Assembly (NCBI GenBank): GCA_029288485.1
Contig: JARIHC010000004.1
Span: forward strand, 305,412 to 369,411
Reading direction: 5' to 3'
Origin: Candidatus Saccharimonadota bacterium
Lineage (GTDB): Bacteria > Patescibacteriota > Saccharimonadia > Saccharimonadales > UBA4665
DNA length: 64,000 bases
Of this stretch, positions 44,280 through 54,082 are shown piece after piece. The notes under the pieces are model-generated. The model searched no databases and was not told the DNA's origin. It saw nothing but the letters and a program-made list of their open reading frames with translations. Both the position numbers and the translations under genes were made by a program. Every line of letters starts with the position of its first letter. Position 1 is the stretch's first letter.

Positions 44280-44295
44280 TTTCTACATATAGTGC
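44280..44295 (+). promoter_or_regulatory. Weak candidate NrdR box
   Basis: A 16-base stretch whose right half (ATATAGTG) fits the NrdR box well, while the left half is poor (about 11 of 16). No good second box at the usual spacing. Confidence 0.25.
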
Positions 44296-44365
44296 TGTGT
44301 CCTTCTAATATACCCCCAGCTATGGTGGTTTGCAACCCTTTTTACGCTGTATTATTTAGTACAAG

Positions 44366-45850
44366 TTAGGACTTTTTTGAGGTGTTATCAGAAGATTTGT
44401 CTGAATTTTCGTCGGATTTTTCAGTCTTATCATTGGCCGATTCTTCAGATGATTCTTCAGATTTTTCAGTTTTTTCTTCTTTTTCAGCGGCAGCTAACAA
44501 GCCGTCGCCCTGATCATCACTATTATCACCGTCGTTATCAGTGTCATCATCAGTAATATTATCGCCTATATCAGAATCAGAGGAGGATTTAGCTTTGCGG
44601 CGACGGCCCAAACGGCGAAGGAAAGAAGGTTTCTCTAAATCGTCTTCTTCGTGGCCAGTGATTACTTCTGGAGTTGGCTCGTCCTCTTCTTTATCGTCGT
44701 CACCTATGGCCCAGATATTTGGCATAGCCGCATCGTGATTATGAAAGTCGTGCGTGCGGTCATGAGTGCCATCACCTAGATCCATGTCGATATCAGCCAG
44801 AGCTTTTTCGTCCTGCTTAGCAGTTCTTTCGGTGTTTTCCAGCTTAGGGGCAGCAGTTGGTTCGCGGCGTTTGCGTTCTTTTTTAGCGAAGTACGAAGCG
44901 TCAAAACCAGTAGCCACTACAGTAATAATGACCTCTCCTTCCAGCTCTGGCTGGATAGTGGCGCCAAAGATAATGTTGGCGTCTGGATCGGCGGCCGTAG
45001 TGATAGCCTCGGCGGCGGCGTTAATTTCATGCATCGACAGGTCATTGCCGCCAATGACGTTAAACAGTACGCCGCGGGCGCCGTCGATCGAAACTTCAAG
45101 CAGAGGCGATTCGATGGCCTGCTTAGCAGCTTCAACGGCTCGATTTTCGCCGTTGGCGCGGCCAATGCCCATTAATGCCGAGCCAGCGTTGTCCATAACA
45201 GCCTTAACGTCGGCGAAGTCCAGGTTAATTAAACCGTGTACGGTGATCAGGTCAGAAATTCCTTGTACCCCTTGGCGCAGAACGTCATCAGCCACCTTGA
45301 AGGCTTCCATCAGCGGCGTGTCACGGTCAATGGTCTGGAGCAGCCGGTCGTTAGGAATAACAATAAGGGTGTCAACCGCATCACGCAGTTTCTCGATAGC
45401 AGAGTCAGCGTTTTTACGCCGCTTTTCGCCCTCGAAAGCGAACGGCTTGGTGGCAAAGCCAACTACCAGCGCTCCCTGTTCGGTGGCTGTCTGAGCGACA
45501 ATGTGGCCCGCGCCGCTGCCAGTACCGCCGCCGGCACCGATAGTAACAAAGACCATGTCCGCGCCTTCCAGGGCTTTTTTAATCTCTTCGCGGGATTCTT
45601 CGGCAGCTTTTTCGCCAACTGACGGATCGGCACCAGCGCCCAGGCCGCGTGTAGCGTCCTTGCCTATATGAACTTTTTTATTTGCTTTGGAGTGATGGAG
45701 CGCCTGTGCGTCGGCGTTAATGGCGATAAATTCAACATTTTCTACCCCGGCTTCGACCATCCGATTGATGGCGGCGCCGCCGGCGCCGCCGACGCCGGCT
45801 ACTTTTATTTGTGCGAATGTTTCAATAGCTGGCTCTACTACCTCTGGCAT
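44366..45850 (-). CDS. ftsZ: Cell division protein FtsZ with a long acidic tail
   Basis: 494 residues. Tubulin-like GTPase: [16 protein letters not shown], the signature [11 protein letters not shown] and the T7 loop [11 protein letters not shown]. The C-terminal 180 residues are a disordered tail dominated by Asp, Glu, Ser and Lys (for example [17 protein letters not shown]), and no standard conserved C-terminal FtsA/ZipA-binding peptide is recognisable. It has its own promoter, downstream of ftsA. Confidence 0.97.
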   Translation of the reverse strand: MPEVVEPAIETFAQIKVAGVGGAGGAAINRMVEAGVENVEFIAINADAQALHHSKANKKVHIGKDATRGLGAGADPSVGEKAAEESREEIKKALEGADMVFVTIGAGGGTGSGAGHIVAQTATEQGALVVGFATKPFAFEGEKRRKNADSAIEKLRDAVDTLIVIPNDRLLQTIDRDTPLMEAFKVADDVLRQGVQGISDLITVHGLINLDFADVKAVMDNAGSALMGIGRANGENRAVEAAKQAIESPLLEVSIDGARGVLFNVIGGNDLSMHEINAAAEAITTAADPDANIIFGATIQPELEGEVIITVVATGFDASYFAKKERKRREPTAAPKLENTERTAKQDEKALADIDMDLGDGTHDRTHDFHNHDAAMPNIWAIGDDDKEEDEPTPEVITGHEEDDLEKPSFLRRLGRRRKAKSSSDSDIGDNITDDDTDNDGDNSDDQGDGLLAAAEKEEKTEKSEESSEESANDKTEKSDENSDKSSDNTSKKS

Positions 45851-45898
45851 ACTGCTCCCTTTTGCTCCCTTTAAAAACCCTAAATTCTACTTTTGATT

Positions 45899-45927
45899 AG
45901 TATATAGGAGCTACGGCCTGAGTTCAA
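45899..45927 (-). promoter_or_regulatory. Promoter of ftsZ
   Basis: TTGAAC (45927-45922), 17-base spacer, TATACT (45904-45899). It allows ftsZ expression separate from ftsA. The rest of the 215-base gap holds a hairpin (ATTCACT...AGTGAAT, about 46036-46061) after ftsA without a U run. Confidence 0.6.
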
Positions 45928-46065
45928 CAAATTTATACGGTGATTTTTGGCTGCCGCGGGCGTATGTGGATTACTATTTAATTATGTATGCGCAAGCCCG
46001 GGCCGATAATTATGGCAGTCAAATAATGTGCGCATTCACTGTTTTACAGAGATAGTGAATAGATT

Positions 46066-47310
46066 TTATTTGCGGAAGCGGCCGATCAAACCGTTTAAAA
46101 TGGCTTTAGCGTTTTCAGCACCCTTGACGCCGCGCTCGTGCTGCGGCGGCAATGACGGCAAAAGCAGCATATCTAACATCATAAGGCCCACTACCGTTAC
46201 GTAGCTCTGTCCTTCTACGGTGTCCACTAGTCCACCGACACCTTGCAGTTTGCCGACGCGGGCCGGCAGCTGCAGTTTTTCGCGGGTGAACTCATCTAGG
46301 CCGGGCAGATTAGAAGTGCCACCGCTTAGCACCACGCCGCCGGGCAGTTTGCCGGCCCGCTTAATCTTTTGCAGTTCCTTATTAACGTAATCAAGCAGCT
46401 CATCAACGCGCGCTTCGGTAACCATAACGATTTCCTCGAAGTCGAAATCATGAGTCTTAGCGCCAATTCGGAGGTGAGCGGTACTCTTTTTATCGGCCGC
46501 TCCGCTCTTTAAGCTAGCGTGTTCTAATTTAACCTTTTCGGCAATATCGATATCCGTCTTGAGACCGATCGCTAGATCATTAGTAATATGCTGGCCGCCA
46601 ATCGGTAAAACAGCGACGTGCTGAACCTCGCCGTCCTCAAAAACGATTAGGTTAGTGGTGCCAGCCCCGATATCAAGCAATAGCGTGCCGGCTTCGCGCT
46701 GCTGGCGGGTCAGCACAGCTTCGGCGGCAGCCAAACCAGATACAGTATGGTGCGTAGGCAAAATATCAGCCTTTTCCAATGCTTGCTCTAGATTACGCAA
46801 ATTAGGCGAGGCAGCGGTCACAATATGAGCATCAACCTCAAGCCGCACACCGTGCATGCCGACTGGATCTTTGATATTACGCTGGCCGTCCAGACTGTAG
46901 TTCTTGGCAAAGAACTGGACAATCTCGCGGTTAGCCGGCAGAGACACGATGGTAGCAGCCTCTTCGACTCGCAATCTGTCTTCCGCCGTAATCTCGCGGT
47001 TAGCGGCGCTTATAGCAATTACACCTTCGGAATTGATCCCTGTAACATGCGATCCGTTCACGTTAACAGTGGCGTGCTTGATCGGCTTGCCAGAGATGCG
47101 CTCTGCCTCTGTAACAGCTTGAACTATGGCTTCGGCAACCTCGTCAACATGCACTACAGCACCGCGGCGCATGCCGTGGTTAGGAGCTTGGCCATGGCCA
47201 ATAATTGATGGCGCATTGCCGCCGGCCTGATCAAACATACCGACTACGCATCTTACTTGGCTGGTACCGACGTCGAGGCCGACAAAATATTCTTGGTTTT
47301 GGTTCTGCAT
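46066..47310 (-). CDS. ftsA: Cell division protein FtsA
   Basis: 414 residues, actin fold: FVGLDVGTSQVRCVVG, the SHS2 insert, TLLLDIGAGTTNLIVFEDG and VVLSGGTSNLPG. The C-terminus ends in a basic amphipathic stretch (AKAILNGLIGRFRK) suited to membrane anchoring. It tethers FtsZ to the membrane. Confidence 0.96.
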   Translation of the reverse strand: MQNQNQEYFVGLDVGTSQVRCVVGMFDQAGGNAPSIIGHGQAPNHGMRRGAVVHVDEVAEAIVQAVTEAERISGKPIKHATVNVNGSHVTGINSEGVIAISAANREITAEDRLRVEEAATIVSLPANREIVQFFAKNYSLDGQRNIKDPVGMHGVRLEVDAHIVTAASPNLRNLEQALEKADILPTHHTVSGLAAAEAVLTRQQREAGTLLLDIGAGTTNLIVFEDGEVQHVAVLPIGGQHITNDLAIGLKTDIDIAEKVKLEHASLKSGAADKKSTAHLRIGAKTHDFDFEEIVMVTEARVDELLDYVNKELQKIKRAGKLPGGVVLSGGTSNLPGLDEFTREKLQLPARVGKLQGVGGLVDTVEGQSYVTVVGLMMLDMLLLPSLPPQHERGVKGAENAKAILNGLIGRFRK

Positions 47311-47371
47311 GTTGGCAACCTTATGGCTTAGTATACCGCTAGTGCCATTAATAATAAAGATTAACTTGTCA

Positions 47372-48148
47372 TTAAACTTTGGTTAAAACTTCTGCGCCAG
47401 TTTCGGTGATCAGGACAGTATGCTCAAAGTGGGCGGCCCATTTGCCGTCAGCCGTCTTGATCGTCCAACCATCGGGCGCAATAAGTACCTGTTCAGTGCC
47501 AAGCGTTACCATCGGTTCGATGGCTATTGTCATTCCCTTATCCAACCAAGGACCGGTATCTGGCTGGCCGTAATTAGGAATATTTGGATCTTCGTGCACG
47601 TCGTGACCAACCCCATGGCCAACCATATCTCGGACAATACCGTAAGGATACTGTTTTAGGTAAGACTCTATGGCTGAGCCAATGTCGCCGGTACGAACGC
47701 GGTCATGGACGGCTTGGATGCCGGTCTGAAGAGCTTTTTCGGTGCGTTCTAGCAAATCCTCGTGACCCTTAGCCTTTGGCCGGCCAGCGATCAGACTAAT
47801 CGCTGAGTCGGTAATCATGCCTTTATGTGTGACACCAAAGTCCAAACCTACGATGTCGCCCTCGGTAATAATACGGTTGGGACTAGGGATGCCATGCACC
47901 ACTTCATCGTTCAGAGAAATACAGATAACATCGGGAAAGCCCTGATACCCCATGAAACTGGGCGTGCCGCCGAGACCCTTAAGCTCTGCTGCAGCCAGGT
48001 CGGCTAGCTGTTTAGTTGAGATACCGGGTACGGTTTTGGGTCTAAGATACTCTAAAACTGTTGCTAGCATACGTCCGCTCTCGCGCATGGCTTTGATCTC
48101 GCTGGCGGTTTTGACTCTGGTCTGCACGCCCCGCCCCAGTCTACCCAA
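47372..48148 (-). CDS. map: Methionine aminopeptidase, type I
   Basis: 258 residues. The five metal ligands are seen in GLDFGVTHKGMITDSA (two Asp), GHGVGHDVHEDPNIPNY (His), AIEPMV (Glu) and FEHTVLITE (Glu). It removes N-terminal Met after deformylation; def and fmt are in the same window. It overlaps adk by eight bases, the adk-map order of ribosomal operons. Confidence 0.96.
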   Translation of the reverse strand: MGRLGRGVQTRVKTASEIKAMRESGRMLATVLEYLRPKTVPGISTKQLADLAAAELKGLGGTPSFMGYQGFPDVICISLNDEVVHGIPSPNRIITEGDIVGLDFGVTHKGMITDSAISLIAGRPKAKGHEDLLERTEKALQTGIQAVHDRVRTGDIGSAIESYLKQYPYGIVRDMVGHGVGHDVHEDPNIPNYGQPDTGPWLDKGMTIAIEPMVTLGTEQVLIAPDGWTIKTADGKWAAHFEHTVLITETGAEVLTKV

Positions 48149-48674
48149 GAATTTTTAAGATATCGGCATGCACAGCTTCTGGTTCGCGGTCGGCATCGAC
48201 ATCGTGCACCTCTAAACCATGCTGTTTAAAATAATCCAGGATTGGTCGCGTAGTGGTTTCATATTCAGCAAAGCGTTTTTTGATAGCAGCCTCAGTATCA
48301 TCTTGACGCCCCCGCTTAAGCAAACGTTCTTTAACAATCTCTGGGGTAACTATAAAGTTGAAGATAGTAGGCGTTTTGAGCCGGCCCTGCTTAATTTGGT
48401 CTAGTAGCCAGTCGGCTTGAACTTTAGTACGCGGAAAGCCGTCTAGCAGAAACTCCTGATTAGTATCAACGAGCTGCTTGAGGGTTTTGTCGATCAACTC
48501 GATAACTTCGTCATCACTAAGCAGTTTGCCAGCTAGCATCTGTTGGCGGCGCTTGCCAGTAACTAGCACGCGGAACAATTCGCCAGTGGAAATCCAAGCG
48601 TAACCATGTTCGTCGGCCAGGAGTTTGCCCTGGAGGCTTTTGCCGGCGCCGGCGACGCCCATCAGGATAATCAT
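48141..48674 (-). CDS. adk: Adenylate kinase, short form
   Basis: 177 residues. The P-loop is MGVAGAGKSLQGK rather than the usual GPPGAGKGT; STGELFR, FLLDGFPRTKVQ and LLKRGRQDD follow. The lid is short and has no zinc fingers. It converts AMP and ATP to ADP. Variation in the P-loop leaves some doubt about NMP specificity. Confidence 0.9.
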   Translation of the reverse strand: MIILMGVAGAGKSLQGKLLADEHGYAWISTGELFRVLVTGKRRQQMLAGKLLSDDEVIELIDKTLKQLVDTNQEFLLDGFPRTKVQADWLLDQIKQGRLKTPTIFNFIVTPEIVKERLLKRGRQDDTEAAIKKRFAEYETTTRPILDYFKQHGLEVHDVDADREPEAVHADILKILG

Positions 48675-49123
48675 GCGTTTAGTTTCTCCTTGGCCAGGCG
48701 GGCGATCAAGCTGCCGTCGGCGCCGGCGCCAGCTTTGGCACGAACCGCGCCAATTACCTTGCCCATATCTTTGGCCTCCTGGGCGCCAGTGGTTTTGATA
48801 GCCTCGTCAACCAGTGCGGCCACCTCTTCTTCGCTAAGCTGCTCCGGCAAATATTCTTCTATAATGGCTTTTTCAGCCAACTCAGCATCAGCCTTCTCCT
48901 GGCTGCCACCCTGACTATATAAGTCAGCGCTTTCCTGGCGCTTTTTGGCTTCTTTGACCAGTACGGCTAGCACCTCTTCGTCCTTTAGCCCGCTTTCGCG
49001 TTTGCCTTCGGCGACTTTTACATTCAGCAGCACGCTTTTAATGCCACGCAATACGCTAACCCGCTGGGTATCTTTGGCCAGCAAAGCAGTCTTGAGGTCG
49101 CGCTCAATCTTGTCTTCAAGCAT
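48671..49123 (-). CDS. YqeY/GatB-domain protein
   Basis: 150 residues matching the YqeY family: an N-terminal helical half (LEDKIERDLKTALLAKDTQRVSVLRGIKSVLLN) and a C-terminal tRNA-binding-like helical half (QLSEEEVAALVDEAIKTTGAQEAKDMGKVIGAVRAKAG). Role in tRNA metabolism is suspected but not established. It sits between rpsU and adk, overlapping adk by four bases. Confidence 0.93.
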   Translation of the reverse strand: MLEDKIERDLKTALLAKDTQRVSVLRGIKSVLLNVKVAEGKRESGLKDEEVLAVLVKEAKKRQESADLYSQGGSQEKADAELAEKAIIEEYLPEQLSEEEVAALVDEAIKTTGAQEAKDMGKVIGAVRAKAGAGADGSLIARLAKEKLNA

Positions 49124-49131
49124 TGCGTCTT

Positions 49132-49347
49132 CTAACGCTGTCCCAGCTTAATCTTCTTGGCTTTAACGGCCTTGCGTTCCTGGCGAATAATAGCTTTTTT
49201 GCGGCGCTCGCTCTTGCTGGTCGGCTTCTGAAAGTACTGTTTAGCTTTAACGGTGCTCAGTGCGCCAGACTGCTGCACCTTGCGGTTAAAGCGGCGCAGT
49301 AAGTTCTCTGTCGACTCTTTCGAATCTTTTCGTGTAACTTGTATCAT
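49132..49347 (-). CDS. rpsU: 30S ribosomal protein S21
   Basis: 71 residues, normal length. It is strongly basic with the S21 pattern MIQVTRKDSKESTENLLRRFNRKVQQSG and the KSKSERRKK-type C-terminal helix. S21 lies near the anti-Shine-Dalgarno end of 16S rRNA. Eight bases separate it from yqeY, a common neighbour. Confidence 0.94.
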   Translation of the reverse strand: MIQVTRKDSKESTENLLRRFNRKVQQSGALSTVKAKQYFQKPTSKSERRKKAIIRQERKAVKAKKIKLGQR

Positions 49348-49391
49348 CGGTCACCATTGTACCTGACAGGGGCACAAGTTTGCAACTGTTT

Positions 49392-49703
49392 TTAGCCGGT
49401 TACACGTTTTTGCTGAGCAGAGCGTTGTGATTTTAGCACTATACTTTGTAATTCGCGAAAGATAGGAAACTGCTTGTTTGTAGAATATACCTTGGTATTA
49501 CCCTGACGCTCGCTTGTCAAAAAACCAACCTTTTCCAGACGCTTAAGCTCCCGTTGTATATTCCCCGCATCTTCTTTAATAAGTTTGGCCAACCCTCGTA
49601 CGTGAGTCTTAAAATCAGGATATTTAGCATAGATCACAATGATCTTGCGCCTAACCCGGGATGTAATAAATACGTCTAGCATAAGCCCCTTATTGTTATC
49701 CAA
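49392..49703 (-). CDS. Winged-helix DNA-binding protein, ArsR-like
   Basis: 103 residues. A helix-turn-helix with wing is plain in VRGLAKLIKEDAGNIQRELKRLEKVGFLTSERQGNTKVYSTN. There are no metal-binding cysteines, so it is not a classic ArsR sensor; single-domain regulators of this kind occur widely. Its target is unknown; it sits between rpsU and the divergent priA. Confidence 0.85.
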   Translation of the reverse strand: MDNNKGLMLDVFITSRVRRKIIVIYAKYPDFKTHVRGLAKLIKEDAGNIQRELKRLEKVGFLTSERQGNTKVYSTNKQFPIFRELQSIVLKSQRSAQQKRVTG

Positions 49704-49777
49704 ACAACGTTGATTTTTAGTATAACCGCCGTATGTTGTTTTGGCAAATTTTTTACAATATCGGCTAAACTATAGGT

Positions 49778-51718
49778 ATGTATTACTACGAGGTATGGGT
49801 CCGCAGTAACCGTTACCACGGCCAGGAACCGTTAACTTACTCTTTTTCTAAACGTCTCAGGATTGGCGCTATTGTTCGGGTAGAGCTGCAGCACGAACTA
49901 GTCTTAGGATTTGTAAGCGGCACTACTAGTAAGCCGCGTTTTAAGACTAAAGAGATTGCCGAAGCCTTACCTTTGCCTCCCCTCCCCGGCCACCTGCTTA
50001 AATTAGCTGCTTGGCTGCAAGTTTATTATCCAGCGCCGCTGGGGATTCTGGCACAGCAGCTGCTACCCGCCAACCTAACCAAGAAACAGCTAGAAAAGCT
50101 GCCTGAGCTAGAGCTAGGATCACCTAAAACCGATGGATTGCCCGCTCTCACTAAAGAGCAGCAGCAAGCAGCGGCGGACATGAAAGAGCGCGACACTTAC
50201 ATCTTGCATGGTGTAACTGGCAGCGGCAAGACACGGGTCTATATAGAGTTGGCGACTCAAACAGTAAATACGGGTAAATCAGCTCTTATTCTGACGCCGG
50301 AGATCAGCTTAACTAGCCAGTTATCAGCGCGTTTTAAAGAAGTTTTTGGCGAACGCGTAGTCGTGCTTCACTCCAAGCAAACACCTGCCGAACGCCAAGC
50401 AGCCTGGCTGGCGGCTCTAAGGATTGGCAGCGATCAACCGCTGGTGATTGTCGGGCCTAGGTCGGCACTTTTCGCGCCGGTAGCTAAGCTTGGGTTGATC
50501 GTACTTGATGAAGCCCACGAGGCGGCCTACAAGCAGGAACAAGCACCGCAATATCAAGCCGGCCGGGTCGCGGCCTACTTGTCGCGCCTTAGCCGGGCTA
50601 CGCTGGTTCTGGGCTCGGCCACGCCATCGATTAGCGACTATTACTTGGCCGAGCAAAAATCAAAATCGATTATTAAACTAAATGAACTGGCTCAACCAGG
50701 TAAACATCCGGCTACCGAGATTACTATTGTTGACCGTAAAGAGCATGCTTTGTTTAGCGGCTCTCCTTACATGAGCCAGCCCCTGGTGTCGGCCGTCGAA
50801 GGAGCTTTGGCCCGTGGCGAGCAGAGTCTGCTGTACCTTAACCGGCGCGGCACCGCCAGGCTAGTAATGTGCGAAAACTGCGGCTGGCAAGCTGTTTGCC
50901 TGCACTGCGACCTACCGCTGACCTATCACGGTGATAAACACCGTCTGCGCTGCCACAGCTGTGATTTCAGCGCCCCCCCGCCCGGCAGCTGTCCTGATTG
51001 CGGCCATACCGAAATTATATTTAAAACTGCTGGCACGAAGGCCATTGCCGATGACGTTCAGCGCTTGTTCCCAGAAGCTCGCATAATGCGCTTTGACACC
51101 GATAACCTAAAAGATGAGCGCTTTGAACAGCATTATGACAAGATTCGCCGGGGCGAGGTTGATATATTAGTTGGCACCCAACTGCTAGCTAAAGGGCTGG
51201 ATCTGCCCCACCTAGGCGTGCTAGGTGTGTTGCTGGCCGATACTAGTATGTATTTACCAGATTTCTCGGCACAGGAGCGAACTTTTCAGCTGATTAGCCA
51301 AGTGTTAGGACGGATTGGTCGCGGGCATTTGGCGGGGCGGGCGGTCATCCAGACATATCACCCCGACCACCCAGTTATATTAGATGCCGTCCGCGGCAAC
51401 TACGACGGCTTTTACAAGGCCGAGATGACCGCCCGCCAGCAGTTCCTCTTCCCGCCTTTTTGCTATCTGTTGAAGCTAACTGTGCGGCGAGCTACTATCA
51501 AAGCTGCCGAAGAAGCAGCAGATAAGCTAAAAACGGATATAGAATCTGGATACCATGTACGCGTCGAAGGACCAGCGCCTTCGTTTTATGAAAAGCTGCA
51601 AAAGAAATACCAGTGGCAGCTGGTCGTCAAAGCCTCTGAGCGCTCAGAACTGCTTAAGATTATCGGCAATCTACCCTCTGGTTGGTCCTACGACTTAGAC
51701 CCTTTGGATCTTTTGTAA
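49778..51718 (+). CDS. priA: Primosomal helicase PriA
   Basis: 646 residues. The N-terminal DNA-binding domain (about 1-110), Walker A GVTGSGKTRVYIE, DEAH box (LIVLDEAHEAAYKQ), and eight zinc cysteines in two pairs of CxxC (CENCGWQAVCLHC... and CHSC...CPDC) are all seen, then the SF2 helicase second half (GTQLLAKGLDLPHLGVLGV). It restarts collapsed replication forks. Confidence 0.96.
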   Translation: MYYYEVWVRSNRYHGQEPLTYSFSKRLRIGAIVRVELQHELVLGFVSGTTSKPRFKTKEIAEALPLPPLPGHLLKLAAWLQVYYPAPLGILAQQLLPANLTKKQLEKLPELELGSPKTDGLPALTKEQQQAAADMKERDTYILHGVTGSGKTRVYIELATQTVNTGKSALILTPEISLTSQLSARFKEVFGERVVVLHSKQTPAERQAAWLAALRIGSDQPLVIVGPRSALFAPVAKLGLIVLDEAHEAAYKQEQAPQYQAGRVAAYLSRLSRATLVLGSATPSISDYYLAEQKSKSIIKLNELAQPGKHPATEITIVDRKEHALFSGSPYMSQPLVSAVEGALARGEQSLLYLNRRGTARLVMCENCGWQAVCLHCDLPLTYHGDKHRLRCHSCDFSAPPPGSCPDCGHTEIIFKTAGTKAIADDVQRLFPEARIMRFDTDNLKDERFEQHYDKIRRGEVDILVGTQLLAKGLDLPHLGVLGVLLADTSMYLPDFSAQERTFQLISQVLGRIGRGHLAGRAVIQTYHPDHPVILDAVRGNYDGFYKAEMTARQQFLFPPFCYLLKLTVRRATIKAAEEAADKLKTDIESGYHVRVEGPAPSFYEKLQKKYQWQLVVKASERSELLKIIGNLPSGWSYDLDPLDLL

Positions 51719-51731
51719 AACTTGGGAGTTC

Positions 51732-52484
51732 TTAAAATACACCTGCCATATGCTTGAGATCAGCTTCAACCCGTCTCATGAGAAGTGGCATATCGCCAGT
51801 AACAGCTTTTGCTACCGACATCGGCGTACCATAGCCCGGGTCTTTCGCAGGATTCGCGGTATCATAATCAACATTGTCCTTCGGGTGATCCTTAAACGCG
51901 GCAAGTTCTTGGGCTTCCCAGCCGTTGTCAACGACATGTTTGTTGGTCTTGAACCGGCGCGCGCCAGGCGCGTAAAGGTCCAGGAATTGGTTGTCGGTAA
52001 AATCCTTATCGCCTGGTTTGGACTTTAGGCGGCTCAACTCGATAGATTCCACAGCGTTAGGGTCAGGCACCCTGCTACCCCAGTTTCGCCGGGTTACCAC
52101 CTGGATAAAATCCTGGTCAAACTCCTTGTTTTTGCCTTTTGAGTTCAAGCCCTTCACGCCTAGTAAACTGACAGTGATAGTCTGTTTGCCCACAATGACG
52201 TTAGACAGATGGGGCCGTTCCTTAGCAGTAGCTATCAATACTTTAGCGGCATCCAGCATCGAGGGACGAATAATCCCTTGTAGTTTGGTCTCTGTGCAAT
52301 GATCCCATCCCGTAGCTGTCTTGACCGGTTCGGACGGACAGCTCCGTTCGGCCGCTTTGGCGCTAGAGGGGTTTGCAAGCATAGCCAACGCTGCCGCGCC
52401 GGCACCTACAGCTAACTTAATCCTCGTAGGCATGGCTAGCGGGATTTTTTCATCGCCGACTTCCCTGCTTTGTGTCATATTCAT
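51732..52484 (-). CDS. Secreted protein with signal peptide, unknown
   Basis: 250 residues from the ATG giving MNMTQSREV. The export signal is clear: basic PTRIK, hydrophobic LAVGAGAAALAMLA, then AKA as a cleavage site. The start may be the later ATG (MPTRIKLAV). The mature part has three cysteines near its start, a charged middle and no recognised domain. A TATTAT sits directly before the first ATG. It diverges from def. Confidence 0.6.
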   Translation of the reverse strand: MNMTQSREVGDEKIPLAMPTRIKLAVGAGAAALAMLANPSSAKAAERSCPSEPVKTATGWDHCTETKLQGIIRPSMLDAAKVLIATAKERPHLSNVIVGKQTITVSLLGVKGLNSKGKNKEFDQDFIQVVTRRNWGSRVPDPNAVESIELSRLKSKPGDKDFTDNQFLDLYAPGARRFKTNKHVVDNGWEAQELAAFKDHPKDNVDYDTANPAKDPGYGTPMSVAKAVTGDMPLLMRRVEADLKHMAGVF

Positions 52485-52517
52485 ATAATACACTTTTTGC
52501 CGCAAAATTTCGCCGAG

Positions 52518-52546
52518 TTGGCTGATTGCACCGCTTCGGATATACT
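52518..52546 (+). promoter_or_regulatory. Promoter of def-fmt
   Basis: TTGGCT at 52518-52523, 17-base spacer, TATACT at 52541-52546. The predicted leader before the ATG at 52559 is about six bases. Confidence 0.5.
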
Positions 52547-52558
52547 AATACCGAAGTT

Positions 52559-53140
52559 ATGACCAAAGACGACATTATTACTCTACCAAACACACATCTG
52601 AGGCAAAAATCACAACGAGTTGGGATAATTACCCCTGAAGTTAAGCAAATTATAGCCGACATGAAAGCCGCGACCCTGGACTGGGATGCTAGCCGCGAGC
52701 ACGAAGTCGGCGTAGCCCTAGCGGCCATTCAGATAGATAAATTGTATCGAATAGTGATTGTGCGCGAAGATTACAGCGACAAAAAGAATCACGGTTTCAC
52801 AGTGTTCATTAATCCTGAGATTACTAAGTATGAGGGCGAAATGATAGCCGACTTTGAAGGTTGCTTGAGCGTGCCAAACGTTTATGGTAAAGTTCCGCGC
52901 TATAGCAAAGTACGCGTTAAGGCCCTGGATATAAATGGTAAACAGTTCCGTGTAACCGCCGAGGATTTCTTGGCTCGTATTTTTCAACACGAGATCGATC
53001 ACACTAAGGGTAAAGTTTTTATCGACCACATCAAAGATGATCCGGAGGCTTTTTACCGCTTAGGCGAAAACGGCAAACTAGCTACCTTAGATTACGAAAA
53101 AGACATCAAAAATAACGCTGATCTTTGGCCAAAAGGCTGA
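52559..53140 (+). CDS. def: Peptide deformylase
   Basis: 193 residues from the ATG giving MTKDDIITLP; the earlier in-frame ATG at 52526 lies inside the promoter. The three motifs are GVALAAIQI (variant of GxGLAAxQ), EGCLSVP (metal Cys) and QHEIDHTKG (metal His pair). It removes formyl groups from new proteins. No Shine-Dalgarno is visible, and the leader is very short. fmt follows 12 bases later. Confidence 0.95.
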   Translation: MTKDDIITLPNTHLRQKSQRVGIITPEVKQIIADMKAATLDWDASREHEVGVALAAIQIDKLYRIVIVREDYSDKKNHGFTVFINPEITKYEGEMIADFEGCLSVPNVYGKVPRYSKVRVKALDINGKQFRVTAEDFLARIFQHEIDHTKGKVFIDHIKDDPEAFYRLGENGKLATLDYEKDIKNNADLWPKG

Positions 53141-53152
53141 CATAATAGATAT

Positions 53153-54076
53153 ATGGCAAATGAAAAAGTAGTTTTCTTTGGTAATGAGCGGCTAGCCACC
53201 GGAGTAACCACTACTGCCCCAACTTTACAGGCTCTGGTAGCGGCCGGTTACGAAGTGGCCGCGTTGGTGGTATCGCAGGCTGACTCAGCTCAGTCGCGCA
53301 AGGCTCGAGCCCTAGAAGTTGCCGTTATAGCCGAAAAGCTTGGTATTCCGGTGCTGGCACCTAAGAAAGTCGGGGAGCTCAAAGACCAGCTAAAAGGCTT
53401 TGGCGCCAAAGCAGGCATCCTAGCGGCTTACGGCCAGCTTGTGCCAGCTGAAATCATAAATATTTTTCCACGCGGCATTATTAATCTCCATCCCTCCCTA
53501 CTACCTAAACATCGCGGCTCGGCACCCATTGAAAGCACTATTTTAGAGGGTGAACACGAGACTGGAGTATCACTCATGGAACTGGTCAAGGAAATGGACG
53601 CCGGCCCGGTCTACTCCCAGCAAAAGCTAGCTGTGCCGGAATACGCTATCAAACAGGAACTAGCTGATAGTCTGTTAAACCTCGGCAAAGACATGCTTAT
53701 AGAAAACCTGCCTGACATCTTAAACGGTCGCTTAAAACCTGACTCTCAGGATGATTTAGGCGCCACCTACGACAGCCAAATTGATAAAAGCACTAGCCAG
53801 TTAGACACTTCCGAATCTGCTACTAATCTGGAACGTAAGATCCGAGCTTACGCCGGTTGGCCGCGCAGCCGAATAATGCTTGGGACTCAGGAAGTCATTG
53901 TCACTAAAGCTCACGTCGCTCAAGGCGTAGATGGGTTAGAAGGAACACTCTGGCTGCAGGATAAACAACTGGGAGTTCATTGTTCCGAAGATACGCTAAT
54001 AATCGACGCTCTGATTTTGCCAGGCAAAAAAGAAATGCCTGCTGCGGCATTTATGGCTGGCTATCGGTTAAATTGA
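53153..54076 (+). CDS. fmt: Methionyl-tRNA formyltransferase
   Basis: 307 residues. The formyl-transfer domain has AAYGQLVPAEIINIFPRGIINLHPSLLPKHRGSAPIE (Asn, His of the active site and the SLLPxxRG loop); the C-terminal domain binds tRNA. With def it completes the formylation cycle of initiation. The overlap-free def-fmt pair is the usual arrangement. Confidence 0.95.
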   Translation: MANEKVVFFGNERLATGVTTTAPTLQALVAAGYEVAALVVSQADSAQSRKARALEVAVIAEKLGIPVLAPKKVGELKDQLKGFGAKAGILAAYGQLVPAEIINIFPRGIINLHPSLLPKHRGSAPIESTILEGEHETGVSLMELVKEMDAGPVYSQQKLAVPEYAIKQELADSLLNLGKDMLIENLPDILNGRLKPDSQDDLGATYDSQIDKSTSQLDTSESATNLERKIRAYAGWPRSRIMLGTQEVIVTKAHVAQGVDGLEGTLWLQDKQLGVHCSEDTLIIDALILPGKKEMPAAAFMAGYRLN

Positions 54077-54082
54077 ACTAGC

